From contig CAZAYY010000040.1 of assembly GCA_964489525.1 (NCBI GenBank), forward strand, positions 1-22,836: a stretch of DNA of 22,836 nucleotides, written 5' to 3'. The notes under the pieces are model-generated. The model searched no databases. It was not told the origin of the DNA and worked only from the letters and a program-made list of their open reading frames with translations. The DNA comes from CAZAYY01 sp964489525 (GTDB taxonomy: Bacteria > Chloroflexota > Anaerolineae > Anaerolineales > JABWBV01). The position numbers and the translations under genes were made by a program. Below are positions 1-7,882 of the stretch, one piece after another; within the stretch, counting starts at the first letter, position 1; every line of letters begins with the position of its first letter.

Positions 1-163
<163 letters not shown>

Positions 164-248
164 AACCCGTGATGTGGAGAACTTGGAACTTTTCATAGGG
201 AACATTCAATATTCAGAGTGCATAAATCACATTAACATCGTGAATAGA

Positions 249-372
249 GTCTCTTGGTGATCTGAGCGACGGAGGTATACCCGGCTACATCCCGAACCCG
301 GAAGTCAAGCCCGTCAGCGCCGATGGTACTTGGGGGGCGACCCCCTGGGAGAGTAGGTCATTGCCAAGAGGC
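249..372 (+). rRNA. 5S ribosomal RNA
   Basis: The ends form the 5S helix I: gtctcttggtg at 249-259 pairs with tgccaagaggc at 362-372, including G-U pairs. The interior holds the conserved loop segment with ccgaacccggaagtcaagcc (about 293-312) and the closing gagagtaggtcattgcc. The length of about 121-124 nt is normal. It lies 85 nt after the 23S end. The spacer at 164-248 shows no gene or tRNA. A short T-run follows immediately at 373-378. Confidence 0.95.
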
Positions 373-386
373 TTTTTTCTTTTTAC

Positions 387-421
387 AAAAAACTCCCCAA
401 CCGCAAGGAAGGGGAGTTTTT
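387..421. terminator. Bidirectional intrinsic terminator between rRNA operon and minus-strand operon
   Basis: A stem of aaaaactcccc (388-398) pairs with ggggagttttt (411-421) around a 12-nt loop. The T-run on the plus strand and the A-run at 387-392 make it work both ways. It sits between the rRNA transcript (plus) and the convergent operon ending at 451 (minus), so it can stop both. Confidence 0.85.
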
Positions 422-450
422 GGGTTTAAGTTCGTTTCAATTTTTTTGCT

Positions 451-1380
451 TTATCCAACCGCTGCCAAAATTTGATTTAGTTCTGCGGCTGCGGCAGCCT
501 GGTGCTCTGGGGAGAATGCCATCGCTGCCATATCGGCAATGGCGCACCCCACCCGCCATACTGCCATGAAATCCTCGCTGACCGGCCCGCTTTCCAGGTA
601 GCCTGCCAGCACGGCTTTGCGATCTTCCGGGGCGCGGTAACGGCGCAGGTCGTTGACTGGATGGCTGAAGTATGCGTCGCCAAAGTCAATGATCCCGGTC
701 AAATTTCCCGTTTCCGGGTCTACGAAGGTGTGTTCAGGCCCTGGATTGGAGTGCAGCGCTGCGATTTCTTTGGTGTCTGGCAGGGCGGCCATGATGATGC
801 GGCCAATTTTTTCGGGCGGCAGGGGATGATTCCAGGCTTTGCCTTCGTTTTTAATCATCTCGGCCACGTCATCAATGATGTTGCCCAATCGCCAGCGCAA
901 ATCCACTGGCGATTGGTCGCCGCTAAACAATCCGCTCTCTCGCAGCGGGGTCTGCGGGATGCTGTGGACGCGGCGCAGCATGTGCCCCAGGCTTTTCAGG
1001 GCTTGTTGGCGGGTTTCGCCCTTCAGGTGTGCATTGCGAAAGGCGATCCCTGGCATACGCGTCATCAGGGTGTATTCAATCAACGGTTCAGGGTGTCCGT
1101 ACCCAATCACGCCGGGAACGCAAACGCCTTCGATGCCTGCTAACTGCTGCAAAAAGAACACTTCTTTTTTTAGACTGGTGCGGGGGCGAAGCTGCGGTGG
1201 GCGCTGAGTCTTGAAGATCAGATTGTCATCTATGGCGTAGGTGCGCGCTTCGCCGCCAGTTTCGTCTATTCCGGTTACGGCGCGCGCTTGGGGCGCGTGT
1301 TGGCGGGCATATGCAAGCACCTGCTCTGGGCTTAATAGTGGGTCTGGGGCGTCGGGTTGAATGTAGTAGTCTTTTGGCAT
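451..1380 (-). CDS. Aminoglycoside phosphotransferase (APH)-fold protein with substituted catalytic residues
   Basis: This is a 309-aa protein of the APH/choline-kinase-like fold. Visible landmarks are a likely ATP-binding Lys57 (LIFKTQ), the helix-C Glu73 (KKEVFFLQQL), the catalytic loop at 210-217 and the metal-binding IIDFGD (230-235, D232 and D235). The normal loop is H-x-D-x4-N. Here it reads HSNPGPEH, so the catalytic Asp is Asn212 and the metal-ligand Asn is His217. The codon AAT for Asn212 was checked in the DNA. The start ATG has a GGAG ribosome site about 8 nt upstream, and 12 nt separate it from the ABC gene before it. It is the last gene of a five-gene operon. Substrate is unknown. 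It may be an inactive or altered kinase, so antibiotic resistance should not be assumed. Confidence 0.85.
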   Translation of the reverse strand: MPKDYYIQPDAPDPLLSPEQVLAYARQHAPQARAVTGIDETGGEARTYAIDDNLIFKTQRPPQLRPRTSLKKEVFFLQQLAGIEGVCVPGVIGYGHPEPLIEYTLMTRMPGIAFRNAHLKGETRQQALKSLGHMLRRVHSIPQTPLRESGLFSGDQSPVDLRWRLGNIIDDVAEMIKNEGKAWNHPLPPEKIGRIIMAALPDTKEIAALHSNPGPEHTFVDPETGNLTGIIDFGDAYFSHPVNDLRRYRAPEDRKAVLAGYLESGPVSEDFMAVWRVGCAIADMAAMAFSPEHQAAAAAELNQILAAVG

Positions 1381-1392
1381 TGGTTTTTCTCC

Positions 1393-3219
1393 TCATGCGT
1401 GGGTGTGGGTAAGTGAATCATTGCGCCAGTCCCAGCCGGCTGTTTCCAGTTCCAGCAGAGCGGCAAAGCGCCCGCCTTTGCGGATCAAGTCATCTGGTGT
1501 GCCCAGTTCAAGAATGCGGCCGCGCTCCAGTACGATTACCTGGTCGGCCGTGCGGGCTGTGGACAGGCGGTGGGCCACGGTCAGGATGGCGCGCCGGCGC
1601 AGCCCCGATTCTTGCTCTAACGCCTGGCGGAAGGCGGCTTCGCTGGCGCTGTCTATGGCCGAGGTGGCTTCATCGAAAAGCAGCACGGATGGATTCCAGA
1701 CCAGGGCGCGCGCCAGTGAGAGCAGCTGCCGCTGGCCCGATGAAAGCTGCACCCCGCTGCCCGACCCGCTGTTGATCAGGGTGTGATACCCCTGCGGCAG
1801 CGAGCGAATGAAACCATCCGCCCCAGCCGTGTGGGCTGCGTTCTCCACGGCATCCATAGGCACGTTTTCATCCCCCAGGGTCAGGTTGTCCAGCACTGTG
1901 CCGCTGAAAAGTTGGATGGTCTGCGGAACGACTCCGATGATGTGCCGGCGTTTATTTTCTGGCAGGCTGCGTGGGTCCAGGCTGGCCACGCGCAGTTTTC
2001 CCTGCCAGGGAGTATACAGCCCGCCCAGCAGGTGAACGATGCTGCTCTTGCCCGCGCCGGTGCGCCCTACCAGAGCCACATGTTCGCCTGGTTGGACGGT
2101 GAAAGAAACCTGGCGCAGCACGGGCTGGCCGGGGAAATAGCCAAATGTTAATTGGTTGACTTCGATACCTGCCGGAGAGGCTGTCTCGATAAAGCCGGCC
2201 TGGCCCTGGGCCGATTTTTCCCCTGCCGCTTCTACGGGTATGTTTAGCACCTGGAAGATGCGCTCCGCGCCTGAAAGGGCGCTCTGCACGGTTTGCCACT
2301 CCTCGCCTAAAGCGGTGATTGGGTCAAAGAAACGTTTGAACAACAGCACGAAGGCGGTCAGTGTTCCCAGGCTGATTTGCGAGGTGGCAAGTCTGGTCCC
2401 GGCGCCGTTCCAGAGCAGCAGGGAAATGGCCGCAGCCATCAAGATTTGCATCATGGGTTGGTAAAGCGCCGAATAGGCGGCGGCCTGGTTGTAGGCTTCC
2501 AGGGTTTGTTTGAGCACCCGGCGAAAGCGGGCTGTGAAGGCCGGCGAGCGGTCGAAAGCCCGGATCACTTCCAGCCCGCCGAGCGTTTCTTGCAGATGGG
2601 TGTTCATCAAACCCACGGCCTGGCGGTTGTGGCGCTCGGCTGCCCGGATGCGCTGACGAAAGGTGTTGGTGACCCATAAGAGCGGAGGCACAATCAGGGC
2701 CGAGATGAGCGAAAGCTGCGGGCTGAGGGTGATCATTGCGATGGAAACCGTCCCCAGGCGCAGCAGGTCGGCCACCAGCCCCGCCACCCCCGATGAAAAC
2801 AGGGTGTCCAGCGTGTCCACATCCGCAGTGCAGCGGCTAATCGTATCGCCCAAGGGGGTCTGGTCATAATAGCTGAGCGGCAGGCGCTGCAGATGGCGGT
2901 ATAAGCGCACACGCAGATCTTGCAATGCCCCTTGTGCAGCCAGGGCAGTCAGATAATTGGATATGAAGCCTAACCCCTGCACACCCGCCACAGACGCCAG
3001 GTATAAAAAGGCCAATGGCCACAGCCCGGCGCTGATGCCGGTTGCCAGGTGTTCATCCACAACCCGCTGCATGACCAGCGGGGGAATCAGTTCCAGTCCG
3101 GTTCCGAGTAAGATGATGGAGGCGATGCACCCAAGGACCCACCGGTAAGGAGACAGGATGGAGATGATCTGCTGGCGGGTCGCGCTCTTCAAGCCGGTTG
3201 TGATGGGAGCTGCGCTCAT
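1393..3219 (-). CDS. ABC exporter half-transporter, consensus-site subunit (TMD-NBD fusion)
   Basis: A 608-aa half-transporter with six predicted membrane helices in the first 310 residues and a C-terminal nucleotide-binding domain. The NBD shows Walker A GRTGAGKSS (385-393), Q-loop Gln433, signature LSSGQ (492-496), Walker B VLLFDE with catalytic Glu517, and H-loop His550. The hydrolysis residues are intact, but the signature deviates from LSGGQ at position 494. Its ATG overlaps the stop of the preceding ABC gene (ATGA, 3216-3219), so the two are probably co-translated and form a heterodimer of the TM287/288 or BmrCD type. Such pairs export drugs, lipids or peptides; the substrate here cannot be read from sequence. 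Confidence 0.93.
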   Translation of the reverse strand: MSAAPITTGLKSATRQQIISILSPYRWVLGCIASIILLGTGLELIPPLVMQRVVDEHLATGISAGLWPLAFLYLASVAGVQGLGFISNYLTALAAQGALQDLRVRLYRHLQRLPLSYYDQTPLGDTISRCTADVDTLDTLFSSGVAGLVADLLRLGTVSIAMITLSPQLSLISALIVPPLLWVTNTFRQRIRAAERHNRQAVGLMNTHLQETLGGLEVIRAFDRSPAFTARFRRVLKQTLEAYNQAAAYSALYQPMMQILMAAAISLLLWNGAGTRLATSQISLGTLTAFVLLFKRFFDPITALGEEWQTVQSALSGAERIFQVLNIPVEAAGEKSAQGQAGFIETASPAGIEVNQLTFGYFPGQPVLRQVSFTVQPGEHVALVGRTGAGKSSIVHLLGGLYTPWQGKLRVASLDPRSLPENKRRHIIGVVPQTIQLFSGTVLDNLTLGDENVPMDAVENAAHTAGADGFIRSLPQGYHTLINSGSGSGVQLSSGQRQLLSLARALVWNPSVLLFDEATSAIDSASEAAFRQALEQESGLRRRAILTVAHRLSTARTADQVIVLERGRILELGTPDDLIRKGGRFAALLELETAGWDWRNDSLTHTHA

Positions 3220-5072
3220 GGGTTTGCTCCATGCTCGCTTGAGTGTGCGACACGCGCCTGGGCCTGGTAGATGTGCGCATATAACCCACCGGCGGCCATC
3301 AGTTCGGCGTGGGCGCCGCTCTCGATAATCCGGCCCTGGTCTAATACGATAATTCGATCGGCCAGGGGGAAGGCTGCCAGGCGGTGTGAGCTGAGCAGGA
3401 TGGTTGCACGCCGGGCTGGTGGAGCGGCAGGGCCAAATGCCTGGCGCAGCGAGGCGATCAATTGGGCTTCGGTATCCAGGTCCACTGCCGAGAAGGGGTC
3501 ATCCAGCAGGAGCAGCCCCGGCGGGATGGGGTTGGCTGCCAGGCTGCGGGCCAGGGCAATGCGTTGGCGTTGGCCGCCAGAAACGCGCACGCCCAACTCC
3601 CCGATTTGTGTCTCTATCCCGGCTGGAAAGGTTTGCAAATCGCTTTGGAGAATGGCTGTTTGGATCGCCCGGAAAATGCGCTCGCGGCTTTCCAGGGTGC
3701 CCGCGCCAAAGGTGATATTTTCGTGGATGCTGCCGGAGAAAAGATAAGGGTCTTGGGGTAAATAGCCAATCCGGCCAGCGCGCACTTCGGGTGGGATCTG
3801 TTCGAGGGCTTGCCCATCCAGGAAGATGCTGCCTGTTTCCAGGGGATACAGCCCAAGAATGGCCCGCAGCAAGGCGCTTTTGCCACAGCCAACTGGCCCG
3901 GTTACGGCGATGAATGAACCGGCGGGGATGTCCAGGGAGACATCCTGCAAGGCTGGCTGCGCCGCCCCAGGATAGCGAAAAGTTGTGGATTGAAGCTGAA
4001 CGGCCAGCGGGTGTTCTTCGACCTGGGGCAGAAGAGGCAGAAGGGTATCCAGCCCCACCACCTGCCCAGGTAGAAAGGAGGCGTATGGCGGCTCACCTTG
4101 TACGCTTTGCGCTGGGGCCAGCAAGGGTTTCAGGCGAGTGTGGGCTGCCCCGCCCCCTTGAATTGAATTGAACATCTGCGGGATGCGGTAGGCGCGGTTT
4201 GCAAAGCGCAAGAACAGTTCGATATAAGCGACAAATGCCCCGATTGTCATCACACCGCTGGTGACGCGCTGCCCGCCTAATCCAACCACCAACACCACGC
4301 CCGCCAGCATCAGCGTGGAATAGACCGGTTTGAGGCCTTCACGCAGGCGCACCACCGCCAGGTTGGCATTGGCCAGGCGCAGCGCCTGGGTTTCTACCTG
4401 CCCGGTGGAAGCAGCGGTGCGGCCAAACAGCTTGAGAACCCGGATGCCGGCCAGTTGTTCTTGCAGTGTTGAGGTCAGTGCAGCGTTTGTTTCGCGGGCA
4501 GTTGTGGTGCGGCTGCGCACCCAGCGCCCAACTCCCTGGGCAAGCAGCATGGCGAAGGGCGTTGGCAGCAGCGCCAGGGCAGACAGGCCTGGATCGTATG
4601 CAATCAGTGCGATGACCAGCGAAAGCGAGAACAGCAGCGTATCCCAGGTTTCAATGCTGAATTCGCGCACACCCACCCCCAACACTTCAACATCGCTGAC
4701 AATGCGCGACATCAAGTCGCCGATGGGGGTGGTATGCAGGCGCTCCATTGGCCAGGCCAGCACCCCGCGCAGCGCGTCGGCGCGCAAATTGGCCCGGATG
4801 CGGGCATTAGCGGTCATCAACCACCAACGTTTCCCCAAACGGGGGATTTGAGTGGCCAGGGTGCCGCCTAGAAAGGCCAGGGCTGCCCAGGCGACCTCGT
4901 TCAGGGTGGCCTGGTTTTGTTCGAAAGCCAGCGTGGTATCAATTGCCCGACCAAGCATGATGGCCGGCAGCACCACCATGGTGTTCATCAGAATGCCGCA
5001 AAGGGAGCCCAGCAGCAGTTCACCGGCCACATGGCGAAAGTAGGGCCGCAGCTCCCACAGGTAGTGTCTCAC
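3216..5072 (-). CDS. ABC exporter half-transporter, degenerate-site subunit (TMD-NBD fusion)
   Basis: A 618-aa half-transporter, the partner of the 608-aa subunit that follows. The NBD has Walker A GPVGCGKSA (392-400), Q-loop Gln440, signature VSGGQ (497-501), Walker B LLLLDD and His563. The catalytic Glu after Walker B is Asp525, as in the degenerate subunit of asymmetric ABC exporters. Its Walker motifs would pair with the weakened LSSGQ of the partner to form the poor site, while its own good SGGQ completes the partner's active site. Translation starts at GTG (5070-5072), overlapping the TGA of the ChrB-like gene (GTGA). An inserted linker of about 40 residues (320-360) sits between TMD and NBD. 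Confidence 0.93.
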   Translation of the reverse strand: MRHYLWELRPYFRHVAGELLLGSLCGILMNTMVVLPAIMLGRAIDTTLAFEQNQATLNEVAWAALAFLGGTLATQIPRLGKRWWLMTANARIRANLRADALRGVLAWPMERLHTTPIGDLMSRIVSDVEVLGVGVREFSIETWDTLLFSLSLVIALIAYDPGLSALALLPTPFAMLLAQGVGRWVRSRTTTARETNAALTSTLQEQLAGIRVLKLFGRTAASTGQVETQALRLANANLAVVRLREGLKPVYSTLMLAGVVLVVGLGGQRVTSGVMTIGAFVAYIELFLRFANRAYRIPQMFNSIQGGGAAHTRLKPLLAPAQSVQGEPPYASFLPGQVVGLDTLLPLLPQVEEHPLAVQLQSTTFRYPGAAQPALQDVSLDIPAGSFIAVTGPVGCGKSALLRAILGLYPLETGSIFLDGQALEQIPPEVRAGRIGYLPQDPYLFSGSIHENITFGAGTLESRERIFRAIQTAILQSDLQTFPAGIETQIGELGVRVSGGQRQRIALARSLAANPIPPGLLLLDDPFSAVDLDTEAQLIASLRQAFGPAAPPARRATILLSSHRLAAFPLADRIIVLDQGRIIESGAHAELMAAGGLYAHIYQAQARVAHSSEHGANP

Positions 5073-5488
5073 GAATTCTCCGCAGCGAACTCAGCATAGA
5101 GCGCATCGTAAATCAATCCGCCGCGCTGCAAGGCTTCCCGGTCATCCTGGCTGGTGCGGCGGATGCCCCGGCAAATTAAGTCCAGGCCGGGCGCAGCGGG
5201 TTCCACCGCGGCTTCTTGAACGACATCTGCTTCATCCACAACCTGGGCGATTTGTGCCAGAATGGGGTCTTTCAGGTTGAATTCTTTGAGCAGGGTGTGA
5301 AAGGTGCAGTGGCCGCGGTGATGGGAGTAGCGAACGCCGGGGATATCGAATGGTTCTGCGCCCTCCGGCAGCGGTTTTTGCCCGGCGGGAATGAATACAA
5401 ATTCCGCCTGCGGGTCAATATATTTGCGAATCAGCCAGGCCGAAGCCATCCGGTCTACGCCCACGTTCTCCCAGGTGACCCATTTCAT
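5069..5488 (-). CDS. ChrB C-terminal-domain protein (chromate resistance family)
   Basis: A 139-aa protein matching the C-terminal half of ChrB. It has the family features: VDRMASAWLIRKYIDPQAEF (11-30), the F(D)IPG block (47-51), the His-rich segment SHHRGHCTFHTLL (55-67; H56, H57, H60, C61, H64) and the C-terminal YDALYAEF. In proteobacterial ChrB this domain is fused behind a PaaX-like N-terminal domain in one protein of about 310 aa. Here it is a separate ORF whose ATG overlaps the TGA of the N-terminal-type gene (5485-5488). The His/Cys cluster could bind a metal or oxyanion, which is inference. Its other neighbour is an ABC exporter, not the chromate transporter ChrA. Confidence 0.88.
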   Translation of the reverse strand: MKWVTWENVGVDRMASAWLIRKYIDPQAEFVFIPAGQKPLPEGAEPFDIPGVRYSHHRGHCTFHTLLKEFNLKDPILAQIAQVVDEADVVQEAAVEPAAPGLDLICRGIRRTSQDDREALQRGGLIYDALYAEFAAENS

Positions 5489-5916
5489 GCCTTTTCTCCT
5501 CTGCGATCCAGGAACGCCTGGCGCAGGCGCCGGCCCAGTTTGGATTGAAAATAATCTTTCTGCAGGATTTGTTGATACTGCCAGGAAAGGGTACCAAGGT
5601 CGGCTTCTGGCTGTTCCAATTGCGCCAGGATGGCCTGGTAGCCTTCATCGGCCTGTTGTTGAAATTGAGTGACCAGTTCGTCTGCACTGGTGGAGAACAC
5701 CGCTGTAGATTTCCACAGCGCCGCCTCACCGCCCATTTCAGCAATTTCGGTCGTTAACCATTGGAACTGTTCCAGGGTGCGTGGGGTGTATGGAAGTACC
5801 CAGAGCGTATCCTGGAACAAAATTGCGCCCAGGCGTTTAAGCTTACGCCAGATTGCAACTCTCAGGGCGGACGGTTGAGGGGGAAGCTTGTAGTGGAGCA
5901 GAAGCCAGGTTGTCAT
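5485..5916 (-). CDS. ChrB N-terminal-domain protein, PaaX-like DNA-binding regulator
   Basis: A 143-aa protein resembling the N-terminal region of ChrB, which is related to the PaaX winged-helix repressors. Characteristic stretches are WLLLHYKLPPQPSALRVAIW (4-23), the following KLKRLGAILFQDTLWVLP, and a helical second half rich in Gln and Glu. It is the first gene of the five-gene minus-strand operon. The start ATG (5914-5916) has no Shine-Dalgarno, and the predicted leader is only about 11 nt. A perfect palindrome overlaps the -10 box and the start codon, suggesting autoregulation. The family is known for chromate-responsive control of chrA; the inducer here is unknown. Confidence 0.85.
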   Translation of the reverse strand: MTTWLLLHYKLPPQPSALRVAIWRKLKRLGAILFQDTLWVLPYTPRTLEQFQWLTTEIAEMGGEAALWKSTAVFSTSADELVTQFQQQADEGYQAILAQLEQPEADLGTLSWQYQQILQKDYFQSKLGRRLRQAFLDRRGEKA

Positions 5917-5938
5917 AATGTAACGATGGTTACATTAT
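5915..5938. promoter_or_regulatory. Perfect 10-4-10 palindromic operator over -10 box and start codon
   Basis: The arm ataatgtaac (5915-5924) and its exact reverse complement gttacattat (5929-5938) flank the spacer gatg. The site covers most of the TATAAT box and the first two bases of the first gene's ATG. A bound dimer would block RNA polymerase. The likeliest ligand is the product of the first gene, a PaaX/ChrB-type DNA-binding protein, but this is inferred from position only. Confidence 0.65.
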
Positions 5939-5961
5939 ACCCTGTTTTTTATGGCTGCCAG
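5934..5961 (-). promoter_or_regulatory. Promoter of the ChrB/ABC/APH operon
   Basis: On the minus strand a perfect TATAAT lies at 5939-5934. A 4/6 match to TTGACA (CTGGCA, 5961-5956) lies 16 nt upstream. The predicted start point is near 5927, leaving a leader of about 11 nt before the ATG at 5916. The -10 box is exact; the -35 box is weak. Confidence 0.6.
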
Positions 5962-5970
5962 GAGACTTTT

Positions 5971-6012
5971 GCAGTAATGTGTTGAGCTGAACTGTGCTCA
6001 TAGTCTAGGGCT
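5971..6012 (+). pseudogene. Decayed remnant of a 23S rRNA 3' end
   Basis: Positions 5971-6012 align without gaps to 120-161 of the 23S gene in this window, with 35 of 42 bases identical. The first 18 bases (gcagtaatgtgttgagct) match perfectly. Most differences are transitions. Similarity does not continue upstream of 5971. Orientation is the same as the true 23S gene, 5.85 kb away. It lies between the ChrB operon promoter and the lipase 3' end, and the lipase stop codon is inside it. Confidence 0.8.
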
Positions 6013-7882
6013 TAAGCGTGGTGCGAAGACGCTTCCTCCAACCAATGACCCCCAGCATCAGCAGGACAACGACAAGTCCAGCGGCAAAAAGGGCCTGGTT
6101 CAGGCCAATTTGCCTTTCGGAGGGTTGGGCTTCCAGCGTCAGGAAGGCCGCCCTGTCCACGGTAAACCCGCCGGCATCCTGCCCGACAATGCGGACCTCA
6201 AGGCTGTAAATCCCGGCCTGGTCGGGGGCAAATTCCAGGTACGCTTCGCCTTCTGCAATTTGCATGGTTTGGGTTTCTGCCTGGCCGTCTGGTTTGCGGA
6301 TCACAACCTGGGCTGTTTGCATCGGGACAGGCTCATTGTCCTTGTTCAATGCGGCGCGTAAAGTGACCGTTTCGCCCTGGGCTGGAACGGTTTTATCCTG
6401 GCGGACCTCCAGGCGTGCCCCGCCATTGAACTGGGCTGCCAGGGCAAAATGGGCTCCCTGGGCCGGGGTGTCTGGCGTGGTTTTCAGGGTGACCACCCAT
6501 TGGCCTGGTTTGGGCTGGTTAAAACCATACCCCAGGGTAACCAGCGTGGAAGGGTCATCCACCCGCAGCAAGCCATTTTTTACCGGGTCCAGTTCAATTT
6601 GATTGCCGCTGGCACCTGTCACAACAACCTCGAGTGAGCGGGAAGTGTCGTACAGGGCAAAATTGGCGACCGTCACATTTGCATCAATGGGGATTACCAC
6701 ATCCCGGGTTTCTCCCGGCGCTAAGAATCCACTAAACACTTGCGAAAACTGGGCAGAGGCCGGGGCATTAGAACCCGCCGGCGGGTCTGCGGGTGTTTCA
6801 AACCGGTTGGGGCTTGTTTTCAGCAGGGGAACCACGAAGGTGTCAAAAACCTGGCGGGAGGTGGTCATTTCGGTGTGCAAAAGCGCCATCTCTTGGACAG
6901 GCATGGGGATGGCTTTTACGCTGTCCACCGTCACAACGATATCCGACGGCACCGGTGTGCAGGGGGATTGCACTGCGTCGAGCAGCTTGGTTCCCGCCAG
7001 TGCGTAAAACGGAACACCCTGGCGGCGCACAATCTGTTGGTTGAACACATTGACCATGTAGGCCGGTTGGATTTCAATGGTTGCGGGCAGCAGCATGCCC
7101 AATGAGGCAGGCAGAACCGCACAAGAAGACCCGGCCATGGGTGTGCCCAGGATGATCAATTGGGCAACATCATCTTCTGTCATCACCCGGTCAAGATAGT
7201 AACGGGCAATCATACCGCCCATGCTGTGCACCAGTAAATCTACTTTTTTTGCGCCGGTGGCTTTTTGCACATTCCGAATGTACTCGCCCAAAATCACCGC
7301 GTTCTCAGCGATGCTGTTGGTGCGCGCAAAGGGGTCTGCAAGGCCGCCTGTATCCATCACCCCCTGAACCTGCCCATCGCCAACCGCAAAGCCGAACAAA
7401 CCAATTTGTGCCAAATAGCCTTGTGGACCAAGGTAAGTATCCCAGGCGTGAAAATTGGAATTGAATCCATGTACCATGACCACTGGACGGGGGAGGACGG
7501 TCACCGCCAGGCTGCCCGTGGGTTCACCGTTGACCAAAGCCGCAATCTCCCGGCTGGGCGTGGGTTGACCGTCTGCACCCCAATACAAGCCTAGCGCGGC
7601 GAACGTTTCACTCTGGCAGGTTGTTTGCCCCGAGGGAATCGTACAAATCGCCAGGGGTGTATCCACCCCGGGGCTGACGAATGCCACTTCCACGGCGGAA
7701 GATGCAGGGGCCGGCCGCTCAATCTGCAGGCGGACCGGATTGCCATCCACAATGTAAGTTTGCGGCTGGTTGTCTTCATCCAAAAGGCGTATCTCGGTGT
7801 TTTCGGCTTGCGCCGACACCAATAACAGGGGTTGGATAAATAATGCACTGAACAAAACCGCCAAAACAACAACTTTTTTCAT
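6005..7882 (-). CDS. Secreted, C-terminally membrane-anchored lipase (alpha/beta hydrolase)
   Basis: A 625-aa extracellular lipase of the triacylglycerol-lipase/PGAP1-like type. The chosen ATG (7880-7882) starts a clear signal peptide (MKKVVVLAVL..., cleavage after SAQA near residue 26) and has a GAGGA site upstream; a longer reading from 7930 would bury the signal. An Ig-like N-terminal region precedes the hydrolase domain: VVMVHGF (134-140, oxyanion HG), nucleophile Ser220 in VHSMGG (218-223), candidate acid Asp314 or Asp320, and His336 in LLHTEM. Two or more beta-rich domains follow. One TM helix (about 598-615) and a basic tail end the protein, placing it at the outer cell surface. The stop codon lies within a 23S rRNA remnant. 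No terminator separates it from the downstream ChrB operon. Confidence 0.88.
   Translation of the reverse strand: MKKVVVLAVLFSALFIQPLLLVSAQAENTEIRLLDEDNQPQTYIVDGNPVRLQIERPAPASSAVEVAFVSPGVDTPLAICTIPSGQTTCQSETFAALGLYWGADGQPTPSREIAALVNGEPTGSLAVTVLPRPVVMVHGFNSNFHAWDTYLGPQGYLAQIGLFGFAVGDGQVQGVMDTGGLADPFARTNSIAENAVILGEYIRNVQKATGAKKVDLLVHSMGGMIARYYLDRVMTEDDVAQLIILGTPMAGSSCAVLPASLGMLLPATIEIQPAYMVNVFNQQIVRRQGVPFYALAGTKLLDAVQSPCTPVPSDIVVTVDSVKAIPMPVQEMALLHTEMTTSRQVFDTFVVPLLKTSPNRFETPADPPAGSNAPASAQFSQVFSGFLAPGETRDVVIPIDANVTVANFALYDTSRSLEVVVTGASGNQIELDPVKNGLLRVDDPSTLVTLGYGFNQPKPGQWVVTLKTTPDTPAQGAHFALAAQFNGGARLEVRQDKTVPAQGETVTLRAALNKDNEPVPMQTAQVVIRKPDGQAETQTMQIAEGEAYLEFAPDQAGIYSLEVRIVGQDAGGFTVDRAAFLTLEAQPSERQIGLNQALFAAGLVVVLLMLGVIGWRKRLRTTLKP

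Noticed and set aside
502..1143. 213-aa plus-strand open frame opposite the APH-like gene
   Set aside because: It is antisense to a well-supported family member, has no ribosome site and no recognisable domain.
451..1380. Calling the APH-fold protein an aminoglycoside resistance gene
   Set aside because: The catalytic Asp and metal Asn are replaced, and fold membership alone does not show antibiotic phosphorylation.
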